Assembly: GCA_034437695.1 (NCBI GenBank)
Contig: DAOTTJ010000176.1
Location: 1 to 20,968 of the forward strand
Direction: 5' to 3'
Length of the DNA: 20,968 nucleotides
DNA from: Paraktedonobacter sp034437695
GTDB lineage: Bacteria; Chloroflexota; Ktedonobacteria; Ktedonobacterales; Ktedonobacteraceae
Shown: positions 6,011 through 13,805 of the stretch, piece after piece
Numbering within the stretch: the stretch's first letter is position 1
Layout of the letters: every line of letters begins with the position of its first letter
Notes under the pieces: generated by a model
What the model saw: only the letters and a program-made list of their open reading frames with translations
What the model was told of the DNA's origin: nothing
Databases searched by the model: none
Translations under genes and position numbers: made by a program

Positions 6011-8116
6011 ATGCTCAATACTATTATCGAAGTGTTGATGACCCAAATGTTCGATGTAGCTTTTCATCAGCTTCACGCGTCAAAGCAAGCTATTGTTGCG
6101 CAAAAAATCGAGTTCTTGACCCAGGATCTTCACTATCCTTCGCTCAAAACCCATCGACTCTGGCGACTGGGTGGACAGATCTGGGACTGTTATATCGATC
6201 GCGGACACGGTGGCACACGTCTGCTCTATGAGATCAGAGGACCGAGCCTTGTGCTCTGGCATCTCGGTGGCCACGATATTGTCGATCACGCGCACCTTCT
6301 CAATTTTAGTCATTCCTCACAATTTCTCCCCTGGGAGTGTCCACGCGAGCAACAGACGCTGTCCAAAGACAAGCTAGTAGATGCAGAGGTCAGTCGCTCG
6401 AACTGGCATGAGACGTGTCAGGAGGAGCTGAGCGAAAACCAGGAGATCAACTACTTTGCCTACTTTCGCGACGCTCACCTGCGTCTGTTAGGCGTGCGCG
6501 AGTCTGAGGTCAAGGCGGTCAAAGACGCCGAAACGCTGGAGGAGGTCTTTTATCTCCCTACGCTCTCGCCCGAAGCAAAAGATAATCTACTGGATCTGGC
6601 CACCTCACCAACTATGAAAATGGTGCTTTTCGATTCGTCACAGCTACTCTATCGCGCTCATCTCGATCACCTGGCAAGTTACTTTAAAGGACACATCAAA
6701 AAGCTGATGCTCAAGCTTGAAGAGGATCAGCAGAAGTATGTGGATCTCGATCATGGGCCACTGCTGCTCCTGAAGGGAACTGCCGGGTGCGGGAAAACTA
6801 CTATCGGCATCTACCGCGCCATCCATCTGGCAGAAAAGGATCGCCGGGTGCTGGTAGTGACGTTCAACGCGACGCTGGCCTCGGCCACCAAAACGCTGAT
6901 CGAAGAGATGATAGGTCCATTACCCACTAATCTAGAAGTTAAAACCCTTCATCAGCTCATGGAAGACATTCTCACGACCCGACTGCATATCCCTGAGGAT
7001 GCAGAGAGCAGAATACAGCAGTTTCTCCGCGAAGCCTTGCAAGAAGTACGAGCTACCAATAAGGCCCAGGTTTTGCAGCGCGACCAAACTTTTTTCCAGG
7101 AAGAGATCCAGGGTATCCTCAAAGGCCTGAACCTGATCAGCGTTGAGGCATATAAAGCTATCAAGCGCTATGGGCGCAAAACAGCCCTCCGACCAGCTCA
7201 GCGTGCAGCCGTCTGGCTCGTCTACGAAGCGTACCAACGACGCATGGAAAAAGCTGGCCTGCACGACTGGGCAGACGCCGCTCTCCTGGTACTTCGCATG
7301 AACGCCGCTGGAACCCCCATGCAAACCTACGACGATATCATCGTCGACGAAGCTCAGGATCTTAGAGCAGCCGACCTACGCGCCATCCAATGCCTGGTCG
7401 CCCCCAGCGGCACACAGTTTATCCTGGGCGACGCCGCGCAAACCCTCTATACCCGCGGCTTCTCCTGGGTCCAGGCAGGCATCAGCGCCCGCGGACGAAC
7501 CGCAACTCTGAGCATCAACTATCGCAATACTCGCCAGATCGCCGAAGTTGCCTCCCAATTGATTATGAACAATCGCCTCATGCGAGATGCAAACGAATAT
7601 GTCGATCCGCAGTGGACCCGCCGCTCTGGCCGTCGCCCCGTTCTCCTCTATGTACCAAATAGTCACCAGCAAATAGACTACGTGAGCCGGGAGATCATCA
7701 AACTGATTAGCGCCCAAATCTGTCGTCCCTCGGATATCGCTATCCTCAACCGCGAGCACGAGACGTGCCACATGCATAAAGATATCCTGGTCTTGCATGG
7801 TCTACGAGCAGCTCTCCATAGCGACCCCGACTTTGACATACTCGAAGAACAGATCAAGGTCATGACTATCCACTCAGCAAAAGGTCTGGAATTTCCTGTC
7901 GTCTTTCTGATGGGCCTGCTCGAAGGCGATTTTCCCCGCCCAATACCCCACGACACTGAGGATGACGAGGAAGCACATCTGGAACTTGAACGCACACGCA
8001 TGCTCTGCTATGTCGGCATGACCCGCGCCGCCGATATACTCTATATGCTGAGTGTACGCGGACGAGAATCGCGCTTTCTTCATGAAATAATAGATAAAGT
8101 CGAATGTGTAAATTAA
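6011..8116 (+). CDS. UvrD/Rep-like SF1 helicase with N-terminal RelE/ParE-toxin-like domain
   Basis: This 701-residue protein is a cytoplasmic ATP-driven DNA helicase or translocase by its motifs. They are Q motif EEDQQ (237-241), Walker A GTAGCGKTT (256-264), DEAQD (446-450), motif III ILGDAAQTLY (471-480), motif IV INYRNTRQI (502-510), motif V VMTIHSAKGLEFP (617-629) and motif VI YVGMTRAA (667-674). Residues 12-95 are unlike UvrD. They have the RelE/ParE layout: a helical hairpin, HYPSLKTHRL (41-50), then IWDCYIDRG and RLLYEIRG with the terminal LGGHDIVDH (85-93). A helical region (about 150-200, DAHLRLLGVRES...LPTLSPEAKDNLL) links the two parts. At 701 residues it is shorter than full UvrD or PcrA, with reduced 1B/2B insertions. 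The start has AGAGAGGA 10 nt upstream. No antitoxin gene adjoins it. The helicase call is firm; the toxin-fold call is pattern recognition. Confidence 0.85.
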   Translation: MLNTIIEVLMTQMFDVAFHQLHASKQAIVAQKIEFLTQDLHYPSLKTHRLWRLGGQIWDCYIDRGHGGTRLLYEIRGPSLVLWHLGGHDIVDHAHLLNFSHSSQFLPWECPREQQTLSKDKLVDAEVSRSNWHETCQEELSENQEINYFAYFRDAHLRLLGVRESEVKAVKDAETLEEVFYLPTLSPEAKDNLLDLATSPTMKMVLFDSSQLLYRAHLDHLASYFKGHIKKLMLKLEEDQQKYVDLDHGPLLLLKGTAGCGKTTIGIYRAIHLAEKDRRVLVVTFNATLASATKTLIEEMIGPLPTNLEVKTLHQLMEDILTTRLHIPEDAESRIQQFLREALQEVRATNKAQVLQRDQTFFQEEIQGILKGLNLISVEAYKAIKRYGRKTALRPAQRAAVWLVYEAYQRRMEKAGLHDWADAALLVLRMNAAGTPMQTYDDIIVDEAQDLRAADLRAIQCLVAPSGTQFILGDAAQTLYTRGFSWVQAGISARGRTATLSINYRNTRQIAEVASQLIMNNRLMRDANEYVDPQWTRRSGRRPVLLYVPNSHQQIDYVSREIIKLISAQICRPSDIAILNREHETCHMHKDILVLHGLRAALHSDPDFDILEEQIKVMTIHSAKGLEFPVVFLMGLLEGDFPRPIPHDTEDDEEAHLELERTRMLCYVGMTRAADILYMLSVRGRESRFLHEIIDKVECVN

Positions 8117-8230
8117 TAGAAGAAATTTCTTAACCGATACAATCGCTTTGGCCCAGATCTTCATCGATTCTTAACAGAATATCAACCTGTTTCTTACTGG
8201 AGATCCATTAGTATGCTTCTGGGGGAAAAA

Positions 8231-8326
8231 GCCACAGGGATCATGTCCTGGGGGGGACGGTGAGTGGCTTGCATGTCGGGTCAATCTAATCTGGGGATAA
8301 CAGCGGCGCACACGCTTCGCTGTTAT
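8231..8326. repeat. Tandem hairpins downstream of the helicase
   Basis: AAGCCAC (8229-8235) can pair with GTGGCTT (8264-8270), enclosing a small CAGG/CCTG stem. ATAACAGCG (8297-8305) pairs with CGCTGTTAT (8318-8326). They lie between the stops of two convergent genes, so they probably form 3'-UTR structure rather than a riboswitch. Confidence 0.45.
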
Positions 8327-8327
8327 T

Positions 8328-8367
8328 GAGGGGTCAGCAGCGAAGAAATGGACGCTGCTGACCCCTC
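8328..8367. terminator. 15-bp hairpin between convergent genes, likely bidirectional terminator
   Basis: GAGGGGTCAGCAGCG (8328-8342) pairs perfectly with CGCTGCTGACCCCTC (8353-8367) around a 10-nt loop. It lies between the helicase stop (8116) and the GTPase stop (8391). TCTTA follows on the plus strand; there is no strong T run on either side. Confidence 0.6.
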
Positions 8368-8390
8368 TTACGTATGCTCTTGCCGCGGCT

Positions 8391-11126
8391 TTATGCGAGA
8401 CGGTGGACTGTCTTCAAGGCTTCAGTCTCCTGAAGAAGCGTCACCCAGTTATCGACTTCGGCTTCGCGCTCGGCCTGGAGCGAGTCGAGTTGCTGAAGCA
8501 ACGCCTCGGAGGTCAAAACTCGCTCGGTGAGCAGACTATAGAGGCGATTCACCAGATCAGAAAAGATGCCCGGCTGGTTCATTGGTGGCGCATCAAGACG
8601 ATCGCTTTCAAAGGTCTGCCGCGTCTCCAATTTGTCCAATTCGTAACGGAAAAGATGAACAATGCGCTGCTCAGTTGACGCAGCCAGTTCTTCGCAGATG
8701 ACATCAAGGATTGGTCCCATCAACTGCCGGGCCTGCTGCACAATCGCCTCACCCTTGCCAGGCTGTGTAGCCAGGCGATAGAGAGCACCAACCGCAGGCT
8801 CGTCGCGAGTCGGGGCATATTTCTCCTCGTTGAGGAGTTCACCCATCGTGACATAGAGGCAGACATCGCGAGCTTTATCGCGAATCGTCCGTTTCAGCCG
8901 ACTATAGGCCTTGTGAATCTCGTCGAGTTCACCACCAAATTCACCCAACGAAACGCGATGAATGTCCAGCGTGCCTTCTATCTCTTCCTTCTGTGCAACC
9001 GGGATAAGAAACGCCTCGGCCAGGGTTCGCGCTGGCTCGTGCAATTCGCGCTCCAGGGCCGCGCTCAGATCGGAACGCAACTCTTTAATCAGGTTCCAGC
9101 CATCGATATCCACCCAGCGATTGCCAATCTCCAGGGCCGGTGAATCGCCCAACGTTTGATTGCCCACCTTGATAAAGTGGTCAAAATGTCCCTGCATAAT
9201 GCGAATCTTGATACGGCGTGCCGCCCGGTCGTGTCCATTGTGCAGCGCCTGATGAAACGAGCTGGTGGAAGAGATCAAGGCCTGATCGAACGCCTTCAGC
9301 GCCTCTTCCCACGAGGTATACATCCCTCTGGTACGCTGTTGCAGAGACTCAAAGCGATTTGCCCCGCGCTTACTCTGACGCGTACTCATTTCGATCTGTA
9401 GATCTTGCAGATCGCGACTTTGCATGCCAATCTGACCGAGGTTCTCCCAGCAAAGTTCCTCCAACTGTTGTAACGCCAGAGCCAGCTGCGTCTCAGCCTG
9501 GCGCAGCTGAACCTCATAGCGGCTGCCGGTCAGGAACATTTGCAGATCTTTACTCAGCTCACTCAATCCACTGAAGCGCAACATAGCTTCATGCTGGGCC
9601 GGAGTAACTTTCTGAAACTCCTGTGCCATAGGCGTGGTTGGCAGGTTGGCATTGAGTTTGAGCAGGTCAGGATACACGCTCAGAATACGCCCGGCATAGT
9701 CGCGCCCCTCCTGGACACGCGTGGCATCCAACGGCTGCTTTTGCAATCCCAATGTGGCCAGCAAACCATCCTGGGCGCGGAGCGGATAGAAAAAATAGTC
9801 GTTGCTCACGCCATGACGGTGATAACTGGCATAGTTGGGCGGCAGATCGCGCAGGAGAGGCCGCAGACTTCCCAGGGCTTTCTCCTGGTTGCCGGGCGAA
9901 TTGACCTCGTCCCAGTGCGTGACAGCCAGAAAAACCATCCTTGCCGCTACATCCGAAGCTCGACCCGGCAACACACGCCGACGCACCAAATCAAAAATAT
10001 GCTGCGTCCGCTCATCGTCCCCAAAGCGGTTATTGCCAACCACCAGCAGGATCGCATCGGTATTGCGCAGCTCCTCGCGCAGAATCGCGTCGTGCCGCAG
10101 CTGACCCGCAGAACCACCAGGCAGATCAACCAGCATACTGCCCGGCGGCAACATGCCCTGTTTGCCCCCGCGAATGCGATATTCTACATAATTGATCAGA
10201 CGCACCAGACGCGGCTCTTCGCTATCACGGCTCGGCTCCTCAATATAGCGCCCACTCTCTTCACGCCAGCGCGTGCGTGGGATGATCTCGATATACCCAC
10301 CACCGTCCTGAAGATACTGCTCGCCAAAGGCCTCACTCGCACTGAGCAGGTTTTTCAGTTCAACAGCCAGTTCGTCGCGTAAATGCTGACTCGTCGCTTC
10401 TTTGAGCGCCTGCTGCGTCTGATGCAAAAGCGCATCAAACTCGGTGCGCGTCAGAAAATAGACGCGTAGCTCTTCAGGCTCACGGTCGAGACAGAGACGC
10501 ACGCGTGTACAGACGCCTGTAACAGCCCCACCAGCCATACGCGGAAAAATATCCTGCCCAAGCAGAGCCGCCAGCAGGGTGCTTTTGCCTGCGCCCGAAT
10601 GTCCCACTAGCTTCACTGTATACTCACGCGTAAAATCCAGCGCGTAGGCAGCCTCGGCCAGGTGGTGGCGCAACCTGAGCGGCTGCTGCGATGCGGCCAA
10701 CTGAATCTGCGGCCGATCAAACAGGTCAGCACAGACCAGCGCTCTCTGAATCTGTTTTCTCCAGGCCGCCAATTTCTGCTCTTTACCCGGCAGGTCCGCT
10801 GGAAAATACCGCTCAATCTGACTGGACTGCTCGTGCAAACGCCGCAGTAGCTGCTGAATCTCGCCGGGAGAAGGCGTCGTCGGTGGCGTCAACAGAGCAA
10901 CCTTCACACCTAGCGCCTCAGCCTCATCATCTTCGTATTCCTCCTCATCGATATATTCATCTTCATCGTCCTGCATCAGAGAGTCCGACAGAAGTTGATC
11001 AGTCGCGGTACCCCCTGCCAGCCGCAGACGTTTGCCGCAAATATTACAGAACTCCGCATCCACACGCACCACGTTATCACACTGGGGACAGGTGGTGAGC
11101 TGCTGGGTTGCCGGTGTTGATTGCAT
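8391..11126 (-). CDS. Dynamin-like large GTPase with N-terminal zinc ribbon
   Basis: This 911-residue protein has a zinc ribbon at the N-terminus (CPQC at 13-16, CNIC at 27-30). An acidic tract follows (about 53-70), then a helical region and a dynamin-type G domain. The motifs are G1 GHSGAGKST (175-183), a G2-like Thr in AVTGVCTRV (201-209), G3 DLPGG (334-338) and G4 THWDE (403-407). About 450 mostly helical, Gln/Glu/Leu-rich residues follow and could form the dynamin stalk. No transmembrane segment is visible. Bacterial dynamin-like proteins bind and remodel membranes and some take part in stress or phage defence; the role here is unknown. The ATG has AAGGAAG 7 nt upstream. The gene is transcribed alone, convergent with the helicase, behind a candidate promoter at 11173-11202. 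Confidence 0.78.
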   Translation of the reverse strand: MQSTPATQQLTTCPQCDNVVRVDAEFCNICGKRLRLAGGTATDQLLSDSLMQDDEDEYIDEEEYEDDEAEALGVKVALLTPPTTPSPGEIQQLLRRLHEQSSQIERYFPADLPGKEQKLAAWRKQIQRALVCADLFDRPQIQLAASQQPLRLRHHLAEAAYALDFTREYTVKLVGHSGAGKSTLLAALLGQDIFPRMAGGAVTGVCTRVRLCLDREPEELRVYFLTRTEFDALLHQTQQALKEATSQHLRDELAVELKNLLSASEAFGEQYLQDGGGYIEIIPRTRWREESGRYIEEPSRDSEEPRLVRLINYVEYRIRGGKQGMLPPGSMLVDLPGGSAGQLRHDAILREELRNTDAILLVVGNNRFGDDERTQHIFDLVRRRVLPGRASDVAARMVFLAVTHWDEVNSPGNQEKALGSLRPLLRDLPPNYASYHRHGVSNDYFFYPLRAQDGLLATLGLQKQPLDATRVQEGRDYAGRILSVYPDLLKLNANLPTTPMAQEFQKVTPAQHEAMLRFSGLSELSKDLQMFLTGSRYEVQLRQAETQLALALQQLEELCWENLGQIGMQSRDLQDLQIEMSTRQSKRGANRFESLQQRTRGMYTSWEEALKAFDQALISSTSSFHQALHNGHDRAARRIKIRIMQGHFDHFIKVGNQTLGDSPALEIGNRWVDIDGWNLIKELRSDLSAALERELHEPARTLAEAFLIPVAQKEEIEGTLDIHRVSLGEFGGELDEIHKAYSRLKRTIRDKARDVCLYVTMGELLNEEKYAPTRDEPAVGALYRLATQPGKGEAIVQQARQLMGPILDVICEELAASTEQRIVHLFRYELDKLETRQTFESDRLDAPPMNQPGIFSDLVNRLYSLLTERVLTSEALLQQLDSLQAEREAEVDNWVTLLQETEALKTVHRLA

Positions 11127-11172
11127 AAACGCGCTTCCTTCTCTTCCTAAAAAACGCCGATACTTCAGGCCG

Positions 11173-11202
11173 ATGATAGCATATTTCCCTCTCTACGAGC
11201 AA
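11173..11202 (-). promoter_or_regulatory. Candidate promoter of the dynamin-like GTPase gene
   Basis: Read on the minus strand, TTGCTC (11197-11202) and TATCAT (11173-11178, 5/6 of -10) are 18 bp apart. An overlapping alternative is TTGCTT (11201-11206) with TATGCT 17 bp downstream. Either would start transcription about 40 nt before the ATG. Confidence 0.4.
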
Positions 11203-11276
11203 GCAACTATGACTTCTTACTCAGGGTATTCCTTTTTCTCGCAAACCGGCGGCTCACCTCCCCTTCGCATAGCAAA

Positions 11277-11330
11277 AAGAGCCAAACAGACGTTCAGGCG
11301 GCTCAACGCCTGAAAACCCGTTTGGCTCTT
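11277..11330 (-). terminator. Intrinsic terminator of the sugar ABC operon
   Basis: The outer stem AAGAGCCAAAC/GTTTGGCTCTT (11277-11287 with 11320-11330) encloses an inner stem TTCAGGCG/CGCCTGAA (11293-11300 with 11307-11314). On the minus strand the stem runs into TTTTT (11274-11278), a textbook U tract. It lies about 50 bp after the permease stop. Confidence 0.85.
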
Positions 11331-11378
11331 GTGATCTATCGATGACCTACGAGCAAAAACCTCTATGGGAGAGCCTCG

Positions 11379-12626
11379 CTAGCGTCCGGTACGCGCCTGG
11401 AAGCGCCGCAAGAGCGCGTCGGCAGTCACCGCAATCACCAGCACTGCACCCTCCACCATGTTCTGAATATCGGTACCCTGACTTTTGAGCGTCAGACCAT
11501 TCTCTAGCGCACCGATCACTAGCATGCCCAGTACGATGGCCCACGCAGAACCGCGACCACCAAACAGGCTGACACCACCGATAACCGCCGCAGCAATGGC
11601 CTCCAGCAGCAGGGTTGTACTGACCTGGCTGGCCGCTGCGTTGCCACGCGACGCCTCAAGAATACCACCCACCGCGGCCAGCACGGAACAGAGTGTGAAA
11701 ACCGCAATGCGGATAAACACAACATTGATGCCTGCACGACGAGCAGCTTCGCGGTTGCCACCAACTGCATAGATATGGCGACCAAAGGACGTTTTCGTCA
11801 GGATCAACCAGAAGAGCAAGATCAGACCAAAAAGAATACCTGTAGAGTAGGGGACGCCATGATAATTCTCGAAAGCCAGAAGTGCAGCCACTACCACCAC
11901 AGTAACGATGACAACCTGGGCGATCAGACGAGCCAGTGACTGCGAACGCAATCCCCTACGCCTGCGCTTGATATATCCCCAGAAGAGACTGACTGCATAG
12001 AGCGCCACTGCCAGCAGGGGCAGACCCACCCCATAGATATCGGGCAAAAAGCTTGTAGCCGAACCGGCAATGGAGAGAATAAAGGGGTCATTGATCGGCA
12101 ACGTTGCCTGATGATTTAATAGGGTCAATAACAAACCCGAATAGAAAATCGAACCAGCCAGCGTAACGATAAAGGCCGGGATGCGTATCACTGCAACAAA
12201 AAAGCCGTGAATAGCACCAATCACCGCACCAGTCAGCAGTGCGAGAAAGATCGATAGACCAGCCGAATAGCCCAACCGCTCCGAGCAGACGGCCATCACG
12301 ACCGCGCATAAGACGGCTACAGCAGCCATCGACAGATCGATCTCGCCTAACAATAATACCAGAATCGCTCCCAGACCAACGACGCCCTTCTCTGCGACCT
12401 GCTGCGCCAGGTTGGAGAGGTTATAGGAGTTCAGAAAGACTCCATTGGTCGTAACGCCAAAAAAGATCACGATCAGGGCCAGCGTGAGCAGCACTGGAAG
12501 AAATCCTAGATCACTGCGCAATAACTCACCAACTGTGCGTCGGCGCATATACTCCGATCTCTCTACAGCAGCAGCCCCTGATTGCTCCTCTGGCGCAGCT
12601 TCCTTTTGTGCTTGAACTTCGCTCAT
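11379..12626 (-). CDS. Sugar ABC transporter permease, XylH-like
   Basis: This is the membrane subunit of a CUT2-type importer for a pentose or similar monosaccharide. It has 415 residues, a charged N-terminal tail of about 40 residues and about ten membrane segments. LLLGEIDLSMAA matches the family's GEIDLS signature. GNREAARRAGINV is the cytoplasmic EAA-like loop that docks the ATPase, and SLFGGRGS is also family-typical. A basic loop (KRRRRGLRSQ) in the middle resembles the longer XylH-type permeases. It is the last gene of the operon, 18 bp after the ATPase, and is followed by an intrinsic terminator. Homology to xylose permeases is clear; the actual sugar is inferred. Confidence 0.88.
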   Translation of the reverse strand: MSEVQAQKEAAPEEQSGAAAVERSEYMRRRTVGELLRSDLGFLPVLLTLALIVIFFGVTTNGVFLNSYNLSNLAQQVAEKGVVGLGAILVLLLGEIDLSMAAVAVLCAVVMAVCSERLGYSAGLSIFLALLTGAVIGAIHGFFVAVIRIPAFIVTLAGSIFYSGLLLTLLNHQATLPINDPFILSIAGSATSFLPDIYGVGLPLLAVALYAVSLFWGYIKRRRRGLRSQSLARLIAQVVIVTVVVVAALLAFENYHGVPYSTGILFGLILLFWLILTKTSFGRHIYAVGGNREAARRAGINVVFIRIAVFTLCSVLAAVGGILEASRGNAAASQVSTTLLLEAIAAAVIGGVSLFGGRGSAWAIVLGMLVIGALENGLTLKSQGTDIQNMVEGAVLVIAVTADALLRRFQARTGR

Positions 12627-12644
12627 AATGTACTTTCCTCCATA

Positions 12645-13475
12645 CTACTCGGGGGTGCTAGTGCCATTTTCGGACCGCCCCAGGCCTGAACCAGTGATAG
12701 CTGTGATGATCCGATCAGGGTTTGTATCTTCGATATTGAATGTCCCTACCTGACGACCCAGCCGCAGCACCGTCACACGGTTGACTACTTCAAAAACGTC
12801 GGCCAGGTTATGCGAGATCACTACTACAGCTAATCCCTGCTCGCGTAAGCGGCGAATCAAGGCCAATACCTGCTTGGTTTGAGCCACACCCAGCGCAGCG
12901 GTCGGCTCGTCCAACAGGACAACTTTGGCCTTGCGCAAAATACACTTGGCCACCGCAATTGACTGGCGCTGCCCACCTGAGAGCGAAGCGACAAGCGTTC
13001 GCGCCGAGGGTAGTTTGACATCGAGTGTACGCAATACTTCCAGCGTACGATACTCCATCTCGACTTCGTCGAGCGTGCGCAAAAATGAGAAGAGTTCACG
13101 TCCGAGAAAGAGGTTCGCCACAACATCCAGGTTGTCGCAGAGCGCAAGATCCTGGTAAACCGTCTCGATCCCCAGCGCCGCCGCCGCCTGAGGATTCGTA
13201 ATCCTTACCGCTTGTCCATCCATCAGAATCTCGCCTGTGTCAGCAGGACTCACCCCTGCTATCACCTTGATCAATGTTGATTTTCCTGCTCCATTATCAC
13301 CCACTAACCCCACAACTTCACCAGGGTAAACATCAAAATCGACATTCGTCAGAGCACGTACAGCACCAAAACTTTTTGAGATACCTCGTAGACTCAGGCA
13401 TGGAACTTGAGTTCCAGGTTGTTCGGGCAGAGGAGAAGACATTCCATCGATGGAGGGGAATGCATTACCGGCCAT
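12645..13475 (-). CDS. Sugar ABC transporter ATP-binding protein, single domain
   Basis: This is the ATPase subunit of the importer. It has 276 residues and one nucleotide-binding domain: Walker A GDNGAGKST (59-67), Q-loop Gln108, signature LSGGQ (165-169), Walker B VVLLDEP with Glu190 and switch His222. Xylose and galactose systems of this class usually have a duplicated ATPase of about 500 residues. The half-size form, as in FrcA-type proteins, must work as a homodimer. The ATG at 13475 has GGGAGG about 5 nt upstream; a later ATG at 13442 is less well placed. It follows the binding-protein gene after a structured 330-bp gap and precedes the permease by 18 bp. Confidence 0.88.
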   Translation of the reverse strand: MAGNAFPSIDGMSSPLPEQPGTQVPCLSLRGISKSFGAVRALTNVDFDVYPGEVVGLVGDNGAGKSTLIKVIAGVSPADTGEILMDGQAVRITNPQAAAALGIETVYQDLALCDNLDVVANLFLGRELFSFLRTLDEVEMEYRTLEVLRTLDVKLPSARTLVASLSGGQRQSIAVAKCILRKAKVVLLDEPTAALGVAQTKQVLALIRRLREQGLAVVVISHNLADVFEVVNRVTVLRLGRQVGTFNIEDTNPDRIITAITGSGLGRSENGTSTPE

Positions 13476-13805
13476 ATGGCCCTCCCTATAGAGATACTAT
13501 GTGACGACAGCCTTATCAATACACAGGTGGTATCGGGAAGTATACCATTCCGCAAAAAAACTTGATTGGATACATACACTTTACAAGAGTAAGCCAGTCT
13601 ATTTATGCACTCATCCCACGCTGCCTGTACAGGTAAGACTCGCAAAGGATATAGGTTAACACTCATTTATGTACCGAGCACAAGCTACCCACGCCACAAG
13701 GAAGAGCGCGGGTAGCCAGGTGAAGTATGCTCAGTCAGCGTCGTATCCCGTCATACGTGGCGATATACGACACGGGCAGAGCATACTTCCCTACCCGCCA
13801 AAAAC
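13476..13805 (-). other. Long intercistronic region of the ABC operon
   Basis: These 330 bp separate the binding-protein and ATPase genes and hold no credible gene. The part nearest the binding protein (13684-13798) folds strongly. The rest (13476-13683) is AT-rich. On the minus strand TTGATA lies near 13512-13517, but no good -10 follows at the right distance, so an internal promoter is unproven. Confidence 0.5.
13684..13798 (-). promoter_or_regulatory. Foldable RNA element with alternative pairings after the binding-protein gene
   Basis: The main stem is GAAGTATGCTC (13722-13732) with GAGCATACTTC (13779-13789). It is continued outward by GCGGGTAG (13708-13715) with CTACCCGC (13791-13798) and inward by GTCGTAT (13740-13746) with ATACGAC (13765-13771). 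The GGGTAGC at 13710-13716 can instead pair with GCTACCC at 13684-13690, so two exclusive folds exist. Such elements in ABC operons often protect or end the message of the binding protein so that it is made in excess. This role is inferred. Confidence 0.6.

Noticed and set aside
8117..8390. Possible riboswitch in the structured gap
   Set aside because: Both flanking genes end here, so there is no downstream gene to control, and no known riboswitch core was recognised.
9540..10382. Plus-strand open frame of 280 residues
   Set aside because: It lies wholly antisense to the GTP-binding domain of the dynamin-like protein, whose motifs are clear; composition is Arg/Gln/Thr-rich as in shadow frames.
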